A DNA stretch of 64,000 nucleotides from Stagnimonas sp965279705 (GTDB lineage Bacteria > Pseudomonadota > Gammaproteobacteria > Nevskiales > Nevskiaceae): NCBI GenBank assembly GCA_965279705.1, contig OZ257257.1, forward strand, positions 434,001 through 498,000, written 5' to 3'. This document shows, piece after piece, positions 7,951 through 16,616 of the stretch; the first letter of the stretch is position 1, and the number at the start of each line of letters is the position of its first letter. The notes below the pieces were generated by a model. The model worked only from the letters and a program-made list of their open reading frames with translations, did no database searches and was not told the DNA's origin. Both the position numbers and the translations under genes were made by a program.

Positions 7951-9738
7951 TTGGACGCATCCCACCCCGCTGTTCAGGTCGTCGTTTCGCCTGATCCGCT
8001 GACGCACCAGTTCCACGTTCAGCTCACGCTGGATGCGCCGCAGAATTGTGTGTTCCGTCTGCCCAACTGGATTCGCGGCAGCTACCTGGTGCGCGATTTC
8101 GCCAAGCATGTTTCGGGGCTCGTGGCCGAGCGAGCCGGCACGGCGCTTTCCATCGAGCGGTTGGATAAATCCAGCTTCCGAGTGCTGGCGTCGGCAGGCG
8201 CGGTGATGCTGCGTTACAGCGTCTATGCCTACGACGAATCGGTGCGCAAGGCGTTCATCGACACCCGGCGCGGTTTCTTCAACGCCTCATCGCTGGTGTA
8301 TTGCCCGGTGGGGTTCGAGCAGTCCGCGTTTGCGCTGCGGGTCGAAAAGCCCGCGCTTGCGGCTGCGCAGGATTGGCAGCTGGCAACGGCGCTGACCGCT
8401 GTCGATACCGATGCTGCCGGTTTTGGCGGCTACACCGCCGCCAACTACGAAACCCTGATCGACTCGCCGGTGGAAATGGCAGCGTTTCAGCGCATCGACT
8501 TCGTCGCCCGCGACTTGCCGCATACGCTGACACTCTCGGGCCGCTGCGAGGTCGATCGCGCGCGGCTCGCGCAGGACCTGACGCTGATTTGCAGCGCACA
8601 GCGCGAAATGTTCGGTGACGAACCCGCAATGCCGCGCTACTGGTTTCTCACCAACGTCACCGCCAGCAGCTACGGCGGGCTGGAGCATCGCGAATCCACC
8701 GCGCTGGTCTGTGCGCGCGCTGATCTGCCGCGCCCCGACACGACCGGCCTGAGCAAGGAATACCGCACCTTTCTCGGGCTGTGCAGCCACGAGTATTTCC
8801 ACTTGTGGAACGTCAAGCGCATCACGCCGCAGGGCTTCGCCGGTAGTGATCTGCAGGCCGCCGGCTACTCGCGCGACCTCTGGCACTACGAAGGCGTCAC
8901 CAGCTACTACGACGATCTGTTTCTGCTGCGCGCGGGCATCATCGACGCACCCAGCTATCTCGATCTGGTCGCCGAGGCCGCCACCCGGCTCGAACGCACG
9001 CCCGCACGCCTCACGCACACGCTGGCCGATGCGAGCTTCGAGACTTGGATCAAGTACTACCAGCCCGACGAGAACAGCCCCAACGCCAGCACCAACTATT
9101 ACGTCAAGGGCGCGCTGGTGGCACTGTGCCTTGATCTCATCCTGCGCCGCGACAGCGCCGCCACGCTCGACGACGTGCTGCGCGCCCTCTGGCAACGCTA
9201 CGGCCGGGTCGATCTACCCGCGCCCGAAGGCGCGCTGGAAGCGGTGGCGGCTGAACTCAGCGGCCTCGACCTCAAACCGTTCTTCGACGCCGCCCTGCGC
9301 GGCACCGCCGAGCTGCCGCTGGCCGAGACGCTGGCCGACTTCGGCGTGCTGGCACAGCGCCGCGTGGCCACTGGCGACAGCGACGGCGGTGGCCGCAACA
9401 GCGCTGCCCCGCAGCGTTGCACGCTGGGCTGCAAGCTCAAGGCCGATGGCAGCGTCGCGCATGTTCTCGTCGGTTCGCCCGCACAGCAGGCAGGGCTGGC
9501 GGGCGGCGACGTGCTGATCGCGCTCGATGGTTTCAATGTCTCGGCCGGCAACTTCGCGCGCCGTCTCAATGCGCTCGCGCCGGGGGTGCCGGTGGAGCTG
9601 TTCTGGTTTCGCAGTGATGAACTGATGCGCGCGCAAATCACCCCGCAAGCGGCTGCTGCCGACACCTGGACACTGACGCTCATGGACACGATGTCCCCCC
9701 CGATTGCGGCACGCCGCCAAGCCTGGCTGAACGTCTGA
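7951..9738 (+). CDS. M61-family metallopeptidase with PDZ domain
   Basis: The 595-residue protein starts with a beta-rich domain carrying the family signature around LPNWIRGSYLVRDFAKHV. It has the zinc site HEYFH (H280, E281, H284) followed by LWNVKR, as in glycyl aminopeptidase-type M61 enzymes. A PDZ domain occupies about residues 490-575 (HVLVGSPAQQAGLAGGDVLIALDG). M61 enzymes cleave N-terminal small residues, and their cellular role in proteobacteria is poorly defined. No signal peptide is visible. The TTG at 7951 is the only plausible start before the first domain, and an ATG is absent. The stop shares its A with the start of the downstream ligase gene (TGATG), so the two are probably co-translated. 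Confidence 0.88.
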   Translation: MDASHPAVQVVVSPDPLTHQFHVQLTLDAPQNCVFRLPNWIRGSYLVRDFAKHVSGLVAERAGTALSIERLDKSSFRVLASAGAVMLRYSVYAYDESVRKAFIDTRRGFFNASSLVYCPVGFEQSAFALRVEKPALAAAQDWQLATALTAVDTDAAGFGGYTAANYETLIDSPVEMAAFQRIDFVARDLPHTLTLSGRCEVDRARLAQDLTLICSAQREMFGDEPAMPRYWFLTNVTASSYGGLEHRESTALVCARADLPRPDTTGLSKEYRTFLGLCSHEYFHLWNVKRITPQGFAGSDLQAAGYSRDLWHYEGVTSYYDDLFLLRAGIIDAPSYLDLVAEAATRLERTPARLTHTLADASFETWIKYYQPDENSPNASTNYYVKGALVALCLDLILRRDSAATLDDVLRALWQRYGRVDLPAPEGALEAVAAELSGLDLKPFFDAALRGTAELPLAETLADFGVLAQRRVATGDSDGGGRNSAAPQRCTLGCKLKADGSVAHVLVGSPAQQAGLAGGDVLIALDGFNVSAGNFARRLNALAPGVPVELFWFRSDELMRAQITPQAAAADTWTLTLMDTMSPPIAARRQAWLNV

Positions 9739-11555
9739 TGGCCATTCAACGCGCCAGCCTGCCCGCCCATTTTTCCGGCATCGCCGAGTCCGAGATCCAC
9801 AGCCTTGCGGCCTTGTTCGATGCCCGCGTATTGCGCACGCCGCAGGCCATCGCCTGCCGCTGGTTCAATCGCCAGACCGAAACCTGGCAGCAGCTGACCT
9901 GGGCCGCGCTCGACGGCAAGGCGCAAGCCTTCGCCGACGCGCTGGCCGCCGTGCAACTCGCGCCGGGCGCGCGCGTGGCGTTGATGCTCGACAACGGGCC
10001 GGACTGGCTGGTGGCCGAGCAGGCCATCTATCGACTGGGTCTGGTCAGCGTCGGCATTTTCATGGCAGACACCCCGGGTAATGCCGCGCATGTGTTGCAA
10101 GATTCCGGCGCCGCCGCACTATTCGTACGCGATGCCGCCACGTGGTCCGGCATCGCCGCCGAGAAGCCGTTGCCAGACCTGCAGCGCGTGGTGCTCATTC
10201 GCAGCGCGGAACCGTCGAGCGATACCCGCGCGCAAGGCCTGGATGATTTTCTGACGTCAGGCAGTGGCACGGCGTCGCGTGTAGTACCCGATGCCGCCGC
10301 GCTCGCCAGCCTCGTCTACACCTCGGGCACCACCGGCGCGGCCAAGGGCGCGATGCTCACGCACGCTGCCTTGCTCGCCAATGTCTTTGCCTGCGAGCGC
10401 GCATTCGCCTCGGGGTCAGACGTGGTCAAGCTCTCGCTGCTGCCGCTGTCGCATTCCTTCGAGCGCGTTGCGGGCTGGCACCACGCTGTGCTGGTCGGTG
10501 CCGAAACCGCGTTCTCGCGCGGCGCGGAGCATCTGGCCGAAGACCTGCTGCTCATCCGACCCACTGCAATGCTGGCCGTGCCGCGCGTGTACGAGCGCCT
10601 CTACGCCAAGCTCTCGCAGGCGTTTCTCGATGGCCCGCTGCACCAGCGCGCGCTGTTTCACCTGGCCGTGAGCGACACCTCGCGCCGCTTCTCGAAGCGG
10701 CTGACGGGGCGGCTGGTATCGGCGGTGCAGCAGCGTTTCGGCGGCCGCCTGCGCATGGCCGTCAGCGGCGGTGCGCCGCTGTCGCCGGAGATCGCCAAGG
10801 CCTTCACCGCGCTGGGCGTGCCGCTGATGCAGGGCTATGGCCTCACCGAGGCCGGCCCGGTGGTCAGCGTCAATCGCATGGATGGCAGCGCCGATGCCGA
10901 TTCCGCCGGCCAGCTGCTCGACAACGTCGAGATTCGCATCGGCCCCGACGGCGAGCTGTGGGTGCGCAGTCCTTCGCTGATGCAGGGTTATTGGCGCGAC
11001 CCGGAGGCCACCGCGCGCGTGCTCGACGACAGCGGCTGGCTGCACACCGGCGACAAGGCCTCGCGCCTGTCCGGCGAGGCGCTTGTGCTTACTGGCCGCC
11101 TGAAGGATGTGGTGGTGATGAGCACCGGGGTCAAAGCCTGCCCGGCAGAAATCGAGTCGCGCCTCACCGCCGATTCACTGTTCGACCAGGCGCTGGTACT
11201 GGGCGAATCGCGGCCCTATCTGGTGGCCTTGCTGGTGGCCGATGCCACCGAGTTGGAGGCGCTCAAGCGCTTCGTGAACTTCGGTGATGAGCAAGCAGAC
11301 GGCGCCCATCTCGAACGCGCTCTGCTGCAGCGCTGCCGCGCGCGACTGGCTGATTTGCCGCACAGCCATCAGCTCGTTCGCGTCGCGCTGGTGCCCGCTT
11401 TCACACTCGCCAACGGCTTGGTGACCACCACCCTCAAGCCGCGTCGCGCCGCCATCAGCAAGGCGCATGCAGCAGTCGTCGAGTCGCTCTACGAAGGGCA
11501 TTGCCACACCTACAAGACCGACTGCGCCAACAATGCCGAGACGCGCTCAGGTTAG
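9738..11555 (+). CDS. AMP-dependent acyl-CoA synthetase (long-chain fatty acid type)
   Basis: The 605-residue adenylate-forming enzyme has the P-loop-like A3 motif VYTSGTTGAAKGAML (about residues 191-205), the A5 motif MQGYGLTEAGPVVSVN, and the A7/A8 region WLHTGDKASRL...LTGRLKDVVVMSTG. Its architecture matches bacterial long-chain fatty acid-CoA ligases (FadD15/FAA1 group), which activate fatty acids via an acyl-AMP intermediate at the membrane. Substrate length is not certain. It overlaps the M61 gene by one base. Its stop codon overlaps the stop of the convergent aquaporin gene (11552-11555), leaving no terminator between them. Confidence 0.88.
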   Translation: MAIQRASLPAHFSGIAESEIHSLAALFDARVLRTPQAIACRWFNRQTETWQQLTWAALDGKAQAFADALAAVQLAPGARVALMLDNGPDWLVAEQAIYRLGLVSVGIFMADTPGNAAHVLQDSGAAALFVRDAATWSGIAAEKPLPDLQRVVLIRSAEPSSDTRAQGLDDFLTSGSGTASRVVPDAAALASLVYTSGTTGAAKGAMLTHAALLANVFACERAFASGSDVVKLSLLPLSHSFERVAGWHHAVLVGAETAFSRGAEHLAEDLLLIRPTAMLAVPRVYERLYAKLSQAFLDGPLHQRALFHLAVSDTSRRFSKRLTGRLVSAVQQRFGGRLRMAVSGGAPLSPEIAKAFTALGVPLMQGYGLTEAGPVVSVNRMDGSADADSAGQLLDNVEIRIGPDGELWVRSPSLMQGYWRDPEATARVLDDSGWLHTGDKASRLSGEALVLTGRLKDVVVMSTGVKACPAEIESRLTADSLFDQALVLGESRPYLVALLVADATELEALKRFVNFGDEQADGAHLERALLQRCRARLADLPHSHQLVRVALVPAFTLANGLVTTTLKPRRAAISKAHAAVVESLYEGHCHTYKTDCANNAETRSG

Positions 11556-12199
11556 TCGTCAAACAGCATACGTGCGACGCCAGCGGCAATGGCAGCGCCC
11601 AGGCATTGCGCCAACACGAAACCGACAATGCCGGCGGGATGAATGCCTGCGAACGTGTCGGTGAGCGCCCGCGCCACCGTCACGGCAGGATTGGCGAATG
11701 AGGTGGAAGCGGTAAACCAGTAAGCCGCCGTGATGTAAGCCGCCACCAGTACTGGCACTTGCGAGGCGGCATGGCGCAGTCCGCCGAGAATGGTTAGCAC
11801 CAGCCCAAACGTCGCCACCGCCTCGGCCAGCCACTGCGAACCACCGCTGCGAATATGCGTCGAGGTTTGCAGAATCGGCAGCGCGAACATTGCGTGTGTG
11901 AGCCACACGCCCAGCACACCACCAGCGACTTGCGCCGCGGCATAGCCCGGCAGCGTCCGCCACGGCCGTTCGCCGCGCATACAGAACACGGCAGTGACGG
12001 CGGGGTTGAAGTGCGCGCAGGAGATCGGCCCGAGCAGCGTGATGAGCACATACAGCCCGCAACCGGTCGCCACGCTGTTGGCGAGCAGGGCGACAGCCAG
12101 ATTGCCCCCTGCCAGGCGCTCTCCCATGATGCCGCTGCCCACCACCACGGCCAGCAGCAGCGCCGTGCCGAGAAACTCCGCGAACAGCGCTTTTTTCAT
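11552..12199 (-). CDS. aqpS: MIP-family aquaglyceroporin, AqpS-like arsenite channel
   Basis: The 215-residue integral membrane protein has six predicted helices and two half-helix NPA motifs (residues 65-67 in HFNPAV, 170-172 in FANPAV). The arginine that normally follows the second NPA in the selectivity filter is Val173, which should widen the pore and favour larger neutral solutes such as arsenous acid. It is the last gene of arsR-arsC-arsH-aqpS. In Sinorhizobium meliloti an aquaglyceroporin, AqpS, replaces the arsenite pump in such an operon, letting arsenite made by ArsC flow out. The same role is inferred here. It overlaps arsH by 4 bases (ATGA). Confidence 0.87.
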   Translation of the reverse strand: MKKALFAEFLGTALLLAVVVGSGIMGERLAGGNLAVALLANSVATGCGLYVLITLLGPISCAHFNPAVTAVFCMRGERPWRTLPGYAAAQVAGGVLGVWLTHAMFALPILQTSTHIRSGGSQWLAEAVATFGLVLTILGGLRHAASQVPVLVAAYITAAYWFTASTSFANPAVTVARALTDTFAGIHPAGIVGFVLAQCLGAAIAAGVARMLFDD

Positions 12200-12951
12200 G
12201 GGGATGCCCCGACAGCGCCGCTGGCTGCCGCAAGCTGCGTGGCCTCAGACGCCGCCTTCAATCCCGCCTCGCGCCGCTCGCTGTAGCGGGATGTCAGGGC
12301 AGGCACTTTTTCGCGGGTGAGCAGTGTGAACTTCACCAGCTCTTCCATCACGTCCACCACGCGTTCGTAATAGGCCGAGGGCCGCATGCGGCCGGCGGCA
12401 TCGAACTCCTGATAGGCCATGGCCACCGATGATTGATTAGGGATGGTGAGCATGCGCATCCAGCGCCCCAGGAGCCGCAGCGTGTTGACGGCGTTGAAGC
12501 TCTGCGAGCCACCGCTCACCTGCATGACCGCCAGCGTGCGGCCTTGCGTGGGGCGGGTCGCGCCGATGGCGAGCGGGATGTGGTCGATCTGGTTTTTGAG
12601 CACAGCCGTGATCGCGCCATGCCGCTCGGGGCTGCACCACACCTGGCCTTCGGACCACAGCGAGTGCGCACGCAGGGCATCGACTTCAGGATGACCGGCG
12701 GCTTCCGGGCTATCGGCTTGCGGCAGGCCAGAGGGGTCGAAGATGCGTACTTCACAGCCGAAGCGGATCAGCAGGCGCGCTGCCTCCTCCGTCACCAAAC
12801 GCGAGAACGAACGCTCGCGCAAGGACCCATACAGCAGCAGGATGCGCGGCGGGTGCGCGGGATCGACACCGAGCATGGCGGCAAAGTTCTGGTCTGCATA
12901 CGCGGCATCGAGCGCGGGCAGATGGTGGGGGTCGGGCAGGGTGCGCAGCAT
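12196..12951 (-). CDS. arsH: ArsH, NADPH-dependent FMN reductase / organoarsenical oxidase
   Basis: The 251-residue flavodoxin-like protein has the ArsH signatures LLYGSLRERSFSR (FMN phosphate loop, about residues 38-50), WCSPERHGAITAVLKNQ and VSGGSQSFNAVNTLR. Family members use NADPH and FMN and oxidise trivalent methylated or aromatic arsenicals to less toxic pentavalent forms. Some also reduce azo dyes or metals. It sits 2 bases after arsC and overlaps the channel gene by 4 bases, so it belongs to the ars operon. It is cytoplasmic. Confidence 0.92.
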   Translation of the reverse strand: MLRTLPDPHHLPALDAAYADQNFAAMLGVDPAHPPRILLLYGSLRERSFSRLVTEEAARLLIRFGCEVRIFDPSGLPQADSPEAAGHPEVDALRAHSLWSEGQVWCSPERHGAITAVLKNQIDHIPLAIGATRPTQGRTLAVMQVSGGSQSFNAVNTLRLLGRWMRMLTIPNQSSVAMAYQEFDAAGRMRPSAYYERVVDVMEELVKFTLLTREKVPALTSRYSERREAGLKAASEATQLAAASGAVGASP

Positions 12952-12953
12952 GG

Positions 12954-13451
12954 TCAGAATTCGATGCCGATCTGTTCGGCCTGCTGGGCGATCTGTGCAC
13001 GGTCGAGCGCCTCGAACGGCAGCGCGGCAAAACGGGAGATGCGGCCCTTGAGAATGGCGAATGCTTTCTGAAAGGCCTTGCGCTGCGCCGTCTCGTCGCC
13101 TGCTGCGGGCGGGTCTTCAACGCCCCAGTGCGCCGTCATCGGGTGGCCGGGCCAATACGGGCATTGCTCGCCGGCCGCGCTGTCGCAAACGGTGATGATG
13201 AAGTCGAGACGCGGCGCATCGACTGCCGCAAACACATCCCAGCTCTTGCTGTGCAGGCCCTCGGTTGAAATGCCGTGGGTGCGCAGTGTTTCGAGTGCCA
13301 GCGGATGAGGTGCACCCTTCGGCTGGCTGCCCGCCGAGTACGCCTTGAAGCGGCCGCCGCCGACGGCGGGATGGTTGGCAAGGGCCTCGGCCAACAGCGA
13401 ACGTGCCGAGTTGCCGGTGCAGAGAAACAGGATGTTGAAAGGGCGACTCAT
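12954..13451 (-). CDS. arsC: Arsenate reductase, low-molecular-weight phosphatase type
   Basis: The 165-residue product has the phosphatase loop CTGNSAR (Cys11, Arg17). It also has Cys89 and Cys97 in TVCDSAAGEQCPYWPG, the redox cysteines of LMW-PTP-type arsenate reductases. It reduces arsenate to arsenite with electrons passed from thioredoxin or a similar thiol donor. The start at 13451 is chosen because MSRPFNILFLC matches the family N-terminus. A longer in-frame start at 13523 would lie inside arsR. The ATG overlaps the arsR stop by 4 bases, consistent with translational coupling in arsR-arsC-arsH-aqpS. Confidence 0.93.
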   Translation of the reverse strand: MSRPFNILFLCTGNSARSLLAEALANHPAVGGGRFKAYSAGSQPKGAPHPLALETLRTHGISTEGLHSKSWDVFAAVDAPRLDFIITVCDSAAGEQCPYWPGHPMTAHWGVEDPPAAGDETAQRKAFQKAFAILKGRISRFAALPFEALDRAQIAQQAEQIGIEF

Positions 13452-13795
13452 GCAGCGTTCTCCAATGTTGTTTCGGGGTTGGGGCAGCAGGGCGCTTCCG
13501 CGACGCAAGGTGTGCCTTGGCAACAGTGCTCGGTGAGGTAGGCCATCAGCCCGTTCATCGCTGCGTAGTCGGCGCGGTAAATGACGTAGCGGCTATCGTT
13601 GCGGCTGGTGATCAGGCCGGCATGGGCAAGCTCCTTGAGATGGAACGACAGCGTGGCGGGTGATACGGCCAGGGCATCCGCGATACGGCCAGCGGCCAGA
13701 CCTTCGGGGCCGGCCTGCACTAGCAGGCGATAAGAGGCAAGGCGGGTTTCCTGCGCCAGCGCAGCGAGTGATTGAACGGCATCTTTAATTTCCAT
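13448..13795 (-). CDS. arsR: ArsR-family arsenite-responsive repressor
   Basis: The 115-residue winged-helix repressor has the SmtB/ArsR core (AVSPATLSFHLKELAHAGLITSRNDSRY as recognition helix and wing). It has a C-terminal cluster of cysteines (HCC, PC, PCC, about residues 90-103) rather than the Cys-x-Cys in helix alpha-3 of E. coli ArsR. Such C-terminal cysteine clusters bind As(III) or Sb(III) and release DNA. It is first in the ars operon and should repress its own promoter. The ATG at 13795 is preferred. An in-frame TTG two codons upstream is less likely. Confidence 0.92.
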   Translation of the reverse strand: MEIKDAVQSLAALAQETRLASYRLLVQAGPEGLAAGRIADALAVSPATLSFHLKELAHAGLITSRNDSRYVIYRADYAAMNGLMAYLTEHCCQGTPCVAEAPCCPNPETTLENAA

Positions 13796-13893
13796 ATTCA
13801 AATGATAATCAAAATGTAGAGAAATCGACGAGTTCTTGAAAAATTGTGCACTGCAACAATTAACTGTTCAGTTTCGCCGATTAAAGTGCCCCC
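13796..13893. promoter_or_regulatory. Divergent control region between arsR and the GNAT gene
   Basis: This AT-rich 98-bp gap holds two dyads. AATTGT (13842-13847) pairs with ACAATT (13856-13861) across 8 bases, and AACTG/CAGTT (13862-13873) pair across 2 bases. Nearer arsR a TCAAA...TCAAAA direct repeat lies at about 13798-13817. One of these is probably the ArsR operator, but I cannot tell which. The promoters of both divergent transcripts must lie here. The best leftward guess is TTCAAG with TACATT, a weak match. Confidence 0.4.
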
Positions 13894-14547
13894 ATGAAGC
13901 CTTCATTCTTCAAAACCTGGTTCCGCAAGACGCCTCCCTCCGCCTTCGATGTGCGCCTGCAGAGCGGTCTCTCGGTGCAGGTCGCCTTCGTCACGCCCTC
14001 GCACGCACCGAGGTTCACGGCTGGCTACGAGCACTTGTCGGAGCAGTCGCGGCGGATGCGCTTTTTCGGCCAGATCAGCTCGCTGTCGTCGAAGCAGCTG
14101 GCGTTTTTGACACAGCCCGATGGCCGCAATCACATCGCCTATGCCGCGCTCAATCTCGCCAATCCGGCAGAGCCTGGCGTGGGGGTGGCGCGGGCGATCC
14201 GCCTCGATGCCGATTCCAAGATCGCCGAGGTTGCGCTGACCATCCTCGATGCTTACCAGCATCAGGGTGCCGGCCTGCTGCTGCATGCGGCCGTGCACGT
14301 GCATGCGGCGGCCGTGGGCATCGAGCAGTTTTTATACGACGTGTCGCCCGAGAACCAGCGCTTCATCCAGCATCTGCTGGCGCTCGGCGCGGTGCGGGTG
14401 TCGCAGGATCACGACATCGTGCGGCTACGCCTGCCGGTGACCAGCAAACCCAGTCAGCTCCGCACGGCGACACCTGCCGCGCAGCGCTTTGCCGAAATGC
14501 TCAAGGTGGTGTCGATGGCCGTGCCGGCGTCGGTGTCCGTCGCGTAA
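13894..14547 (+). CDS. GNAT-like N-acetyltransferase
   Basis: The 217-residue product resembles GNAT-fold acyltransferases. An N-terminal segment about HAPRFTAGYEHLSEQSRRMRF is typical of a family fused to acetate/CoA ligases, followed by VARAIRL and the CoA-binding region LDAYQHQGAGLLLHAAV. It probably transfers an acetyl group to a protein lysine or small amine. The target is unknown. It is divergent from arsR and its last 47 bases overlap the end of the convergent ampG. No sign links it to arsenic resistance. Confidence 0.72.
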   Translation: MKPSFFKTWFRKTPPSAFDVRLQSGLSVQVAFVTPSHAPRFTAGYEHLSEQSRRMRFFGQISSLSSKQLAFLTQPDGRNHIAYAALNLANPAEPGVGVARAIRLDADSKIAEVALTILDAYQHQGAGLLLHAAVHVHAAAVGIEQFLYDVSPENQRFIQHLLALGAVRVSQDHDIVRLRLPVTSKPSQLRTATPAAQRFAEMLKVVSMAVPASVSVA

Positions 14548-15811
14548 GCCAGGCGGTGAGCAGCAAGGCGGGCAGGCCGATCACGGCCGTGCCGACGAAG
14601 AACAGCGCATAGCCGTCCATTGGCGTGCTGGCGGCTTGCAGAGCCTCGACGGTAGCGCCTGAAAATCCCTTCAGCGTCTTGCCCAGCAAGGCGTAGAACG
14701 ACGACAGCAAGGCGTATTGCGTGGCGGTATAGCCCAGCCCGATCAGGCTCGACATGTAAGCGACCAACGCGGTGCCGGCGAAGCCGGTGGCAAAGTTGTC
14801 GATCACCATCGCCCCCGCAAACCAAGTGGGATCAGGCCCATGCCAAGCCAGTGCTGCAAACGCCAGATTGCTGGCCGGCCCCAGCACCGCACCGGCCAGC
14901 AGTGTGGGCACCAGGCCATAGCGAATCGCCGCCAGACCCGCTGCGGCAATGCCCGCAAAGGTCGCTACCAAACCGAAGGAAGCGCGCACGGCGCCAACGG
15001 TTTCCTTGGCGATGCCGAGGTCGGCGTAGAACGGATTGGCCATCGGCCCCAGCACGAAATCCGGCAGGCGATACAGGCTGATCGCCGCCAGCATCAGCAG
15101 CGCCGTCGCGCCGTGCTGCACGAAGAACAGGCGCAGCGGGCTGACGATCATGCTGCCGAGGCTGGCGAGGCTCAGGCGCGGTTCGGCGGCCCCGGCCAGC
15201 GCCGAACCGAGCGGCTCGCGCGCGCACCAGGTCGCAAGCAGGCCCAGCGCCATGAGTGCGGCCATCCATTGATACGACACCACCCAGCCCACGCCCGCTG
15301 CCAGGATGAGAATCAGCGCATCGGTGATGAGCAGCGCCGCGCGATAGCCGAGCTGCGAGGCCGACGTGAGCAGCGCCTGCTCTTCGCCGTTGTCGGCGGT
15401 TTCGATGCGCCAGGCGTCGATGACGATGTCCTGCGTGGCGGCGGCAAACGCGGTGAGCAGTGCCAGCAGCGCGAACGCCGTCAGGCCGCCCTTGGGCGTG
15501 AGCCAGGCCATACCGAGCAGGCCCGCCATCACGGTCAATTGCGACAGCGCCATCCAGCCGCGTCGCCGTCCCAGCCAGCCCAGCAGCGGTGCATCGAAGC
15601 GATCGATCAGCGGCGCCCACAGAAACTTGCTGGAATACGCCAGCCCCACCCAGGACAGATAACCGATGGCCGAGAGCGTGGTGCCCTCTTCGCGCAGCCA
15701 GTAGCCCAAGGTGTTGCCGACCAGCAGGAACGGCAGCCCCGACGCAAAGCCGAGTGCCAGCATGGCCAGAATCTTGGGGCGCGCCAGTGCGCGCATGAAG
15801 CTAATCGGCAT
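14501..15811 (-). CDS. ampG: AmpG-family muropeptide permease (MFS)
   Basis: The 436-residue inner-membrane protein has 12-14 hydrophobic segments. It has the AmpG signature near the N-terminus, GFASGLPFLLVGNTLGYWLREEG and later WAPLIDRFDAPLLGWLGRRRGW. AmpG imports GlcNAc-anhydro-MurNAc peptides from the periplasm for wall recycling, supplying substrate to the pathway that includes Mpl (41.5 kb). The start overlaps the exonuclease III gene by 11 bases. An alternative ATG at 15796 would remove this overlap and give MRALARP. Neither start has a clear ribosome site, so expression probably depends on coupling. Confidence 0.9.
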   Translation of the reverse strand: MPISFMRALARPKILAMLALGFASGLPFLLVGNTLGYWLREEGTTLSAIGYLSWVGLAYSSKFLWAPLIDRFDAPLLGWLGRRRGWMALSQLTVMAGLLGMAWLTPKGGLTAFALLALLTAFAAATQDIVIDAWRIETADNGEEQALLTSASQLGYRAALLITDALILILAAGVGWVVSYQWMAALMALGLLATWCAREPLGSALAGAAEPRLSLASLGSMIVSPLRLFFVQHGATALLMLAAISLYRLPDFVLGPMANPFYADLGIAKETVGAVRASFGLVATFAGIAAAGLAAIRYGLVPTLLAGAVLGPASNLAFAALAWHGPDPTWFAGAMVIDNFATGFAGTALVAYMSSLIGLGYTATQYALLSSFYALLGKTLKGFSGATVEALQAASTPMDGYALFFVGTAVIGLPALLLTAWLTRRTPTPARPSTPP

Positions 15812-16571
15812 AGTCGACGATCAGCGGCGCATGGTCTGAGAACCGCTGCGTCTTGAATACGCTGGTGTGCCGGATGCGGCCCTTGAGATGCGGCGAGACG
15901 ATCTGGTAGTCGATGCGCCAGCCGACGTTGTTCTCCCAGGCGTTGCCGCGGTTGCTCCACCAGGTGTAGAGCTCGCCTTCCAGCTCGGCGTGCAGCGTGC
16001 GGGCGGCATCCACCCAGCCGGCGGCCAGCACCTGCGTGAACCACTCGCGCTCGTGCGGCAAAAAGCCCGAGTTCTTGCGGTTGCCCTTCCAGTTCTTCAG
16101 ATCTTTCTCGGTGTGAGCGATGTTCCAGTCGCCGCAGATCACCACATCGCGCCCCGCCGCCGCCCACTCGGCGAGCTTGGGCGCGAAGAACGCCAGAAAG
16201 CGATCCTTGCTCGCCTGCCGCTCCGGCCCCGCCGAGCCGCTGGGTAGATACAGCGAGATCACCGACAGATTGCCGAGGCGCGCCTCGATGTAGCGGCCCT
16301 CGTCATCGAACTCGCTGGCACCCAAGGTATTGAGCACCGCATCGGGTTTTTGACGCGCGTAGATCGCTACACCGGCGTAGCCCTTTTTCTGCGCGCTGCG
16401 AAAGCTCACGTGCCAGCCTGCGGGATGAAACAGCGCATCGGCCAGATCCTCCGGCTGCGCCTTGGTTTCCTGCAGGCAGACCACATCGGCTTCCGTGGTG
16501 GCCAGCCAATCGAAGAAACCTTTCTTGGCGGCGCTGCGCAGGCCGTTGCAATTGAGGGAGATGATGCGCAT
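15801..16571 (-). CDS. xth: Exodeoxyribonuclease III (first copy)
   Basis: The 256-residue endonuclease/exonuclease/phosphatase-fold protein begins MRIISLNCNGLRSA. It has the metal residue in LQETKAQ, the active-site GDWNIAH, WWSNRGNAWENNVGWRIDY and the terminal SDHAPL. It acts in base-excision repair, as an AP endonuclease and 3'-5' exonuclease on duplex DNA. A second, distinct member is encoded at 34548-35315. The gene is divergent from pyrE, with only 45 bp between the starts, so the promoters must overlap. It is coupled to ampG by an 11-base overlap. Confidence 0.93.
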   Translation of the reverse strand: MRIISLNCNGLRSAAKKGFFDWLATTEADVVCLQETKAQPEDLADALFHPAGWHVSFRSAQKKGYAGVAIYARQKPDAVLNTLGASEFDDEGRYIEARLGNLSVISLYLPSGSAGPERQASKDRFLAFFAPKLAEWAAAGRDVVICGDWNIAHTEKDLKNWKGNRKNSGFLPHEREWFTQVLAAGWVDAARTLHAELEGELYTWWSNRGNAWENNVGWRIDYQIVSPHLKGRIRHTSVFKTQRFSDHAPLIVDYAD

Positions 16572-16616
16572 GGAGGCTGGAGGATAATGGGCGGGAACTT
16601 CTCATTTTTGCACGCC

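Noticed and set aside
16350..16616. Extended N-terminus of pyrE
   Set aside because: The upstream codons overlap the divergent exonuclease gene, and the family N-terminus begins at 16617.
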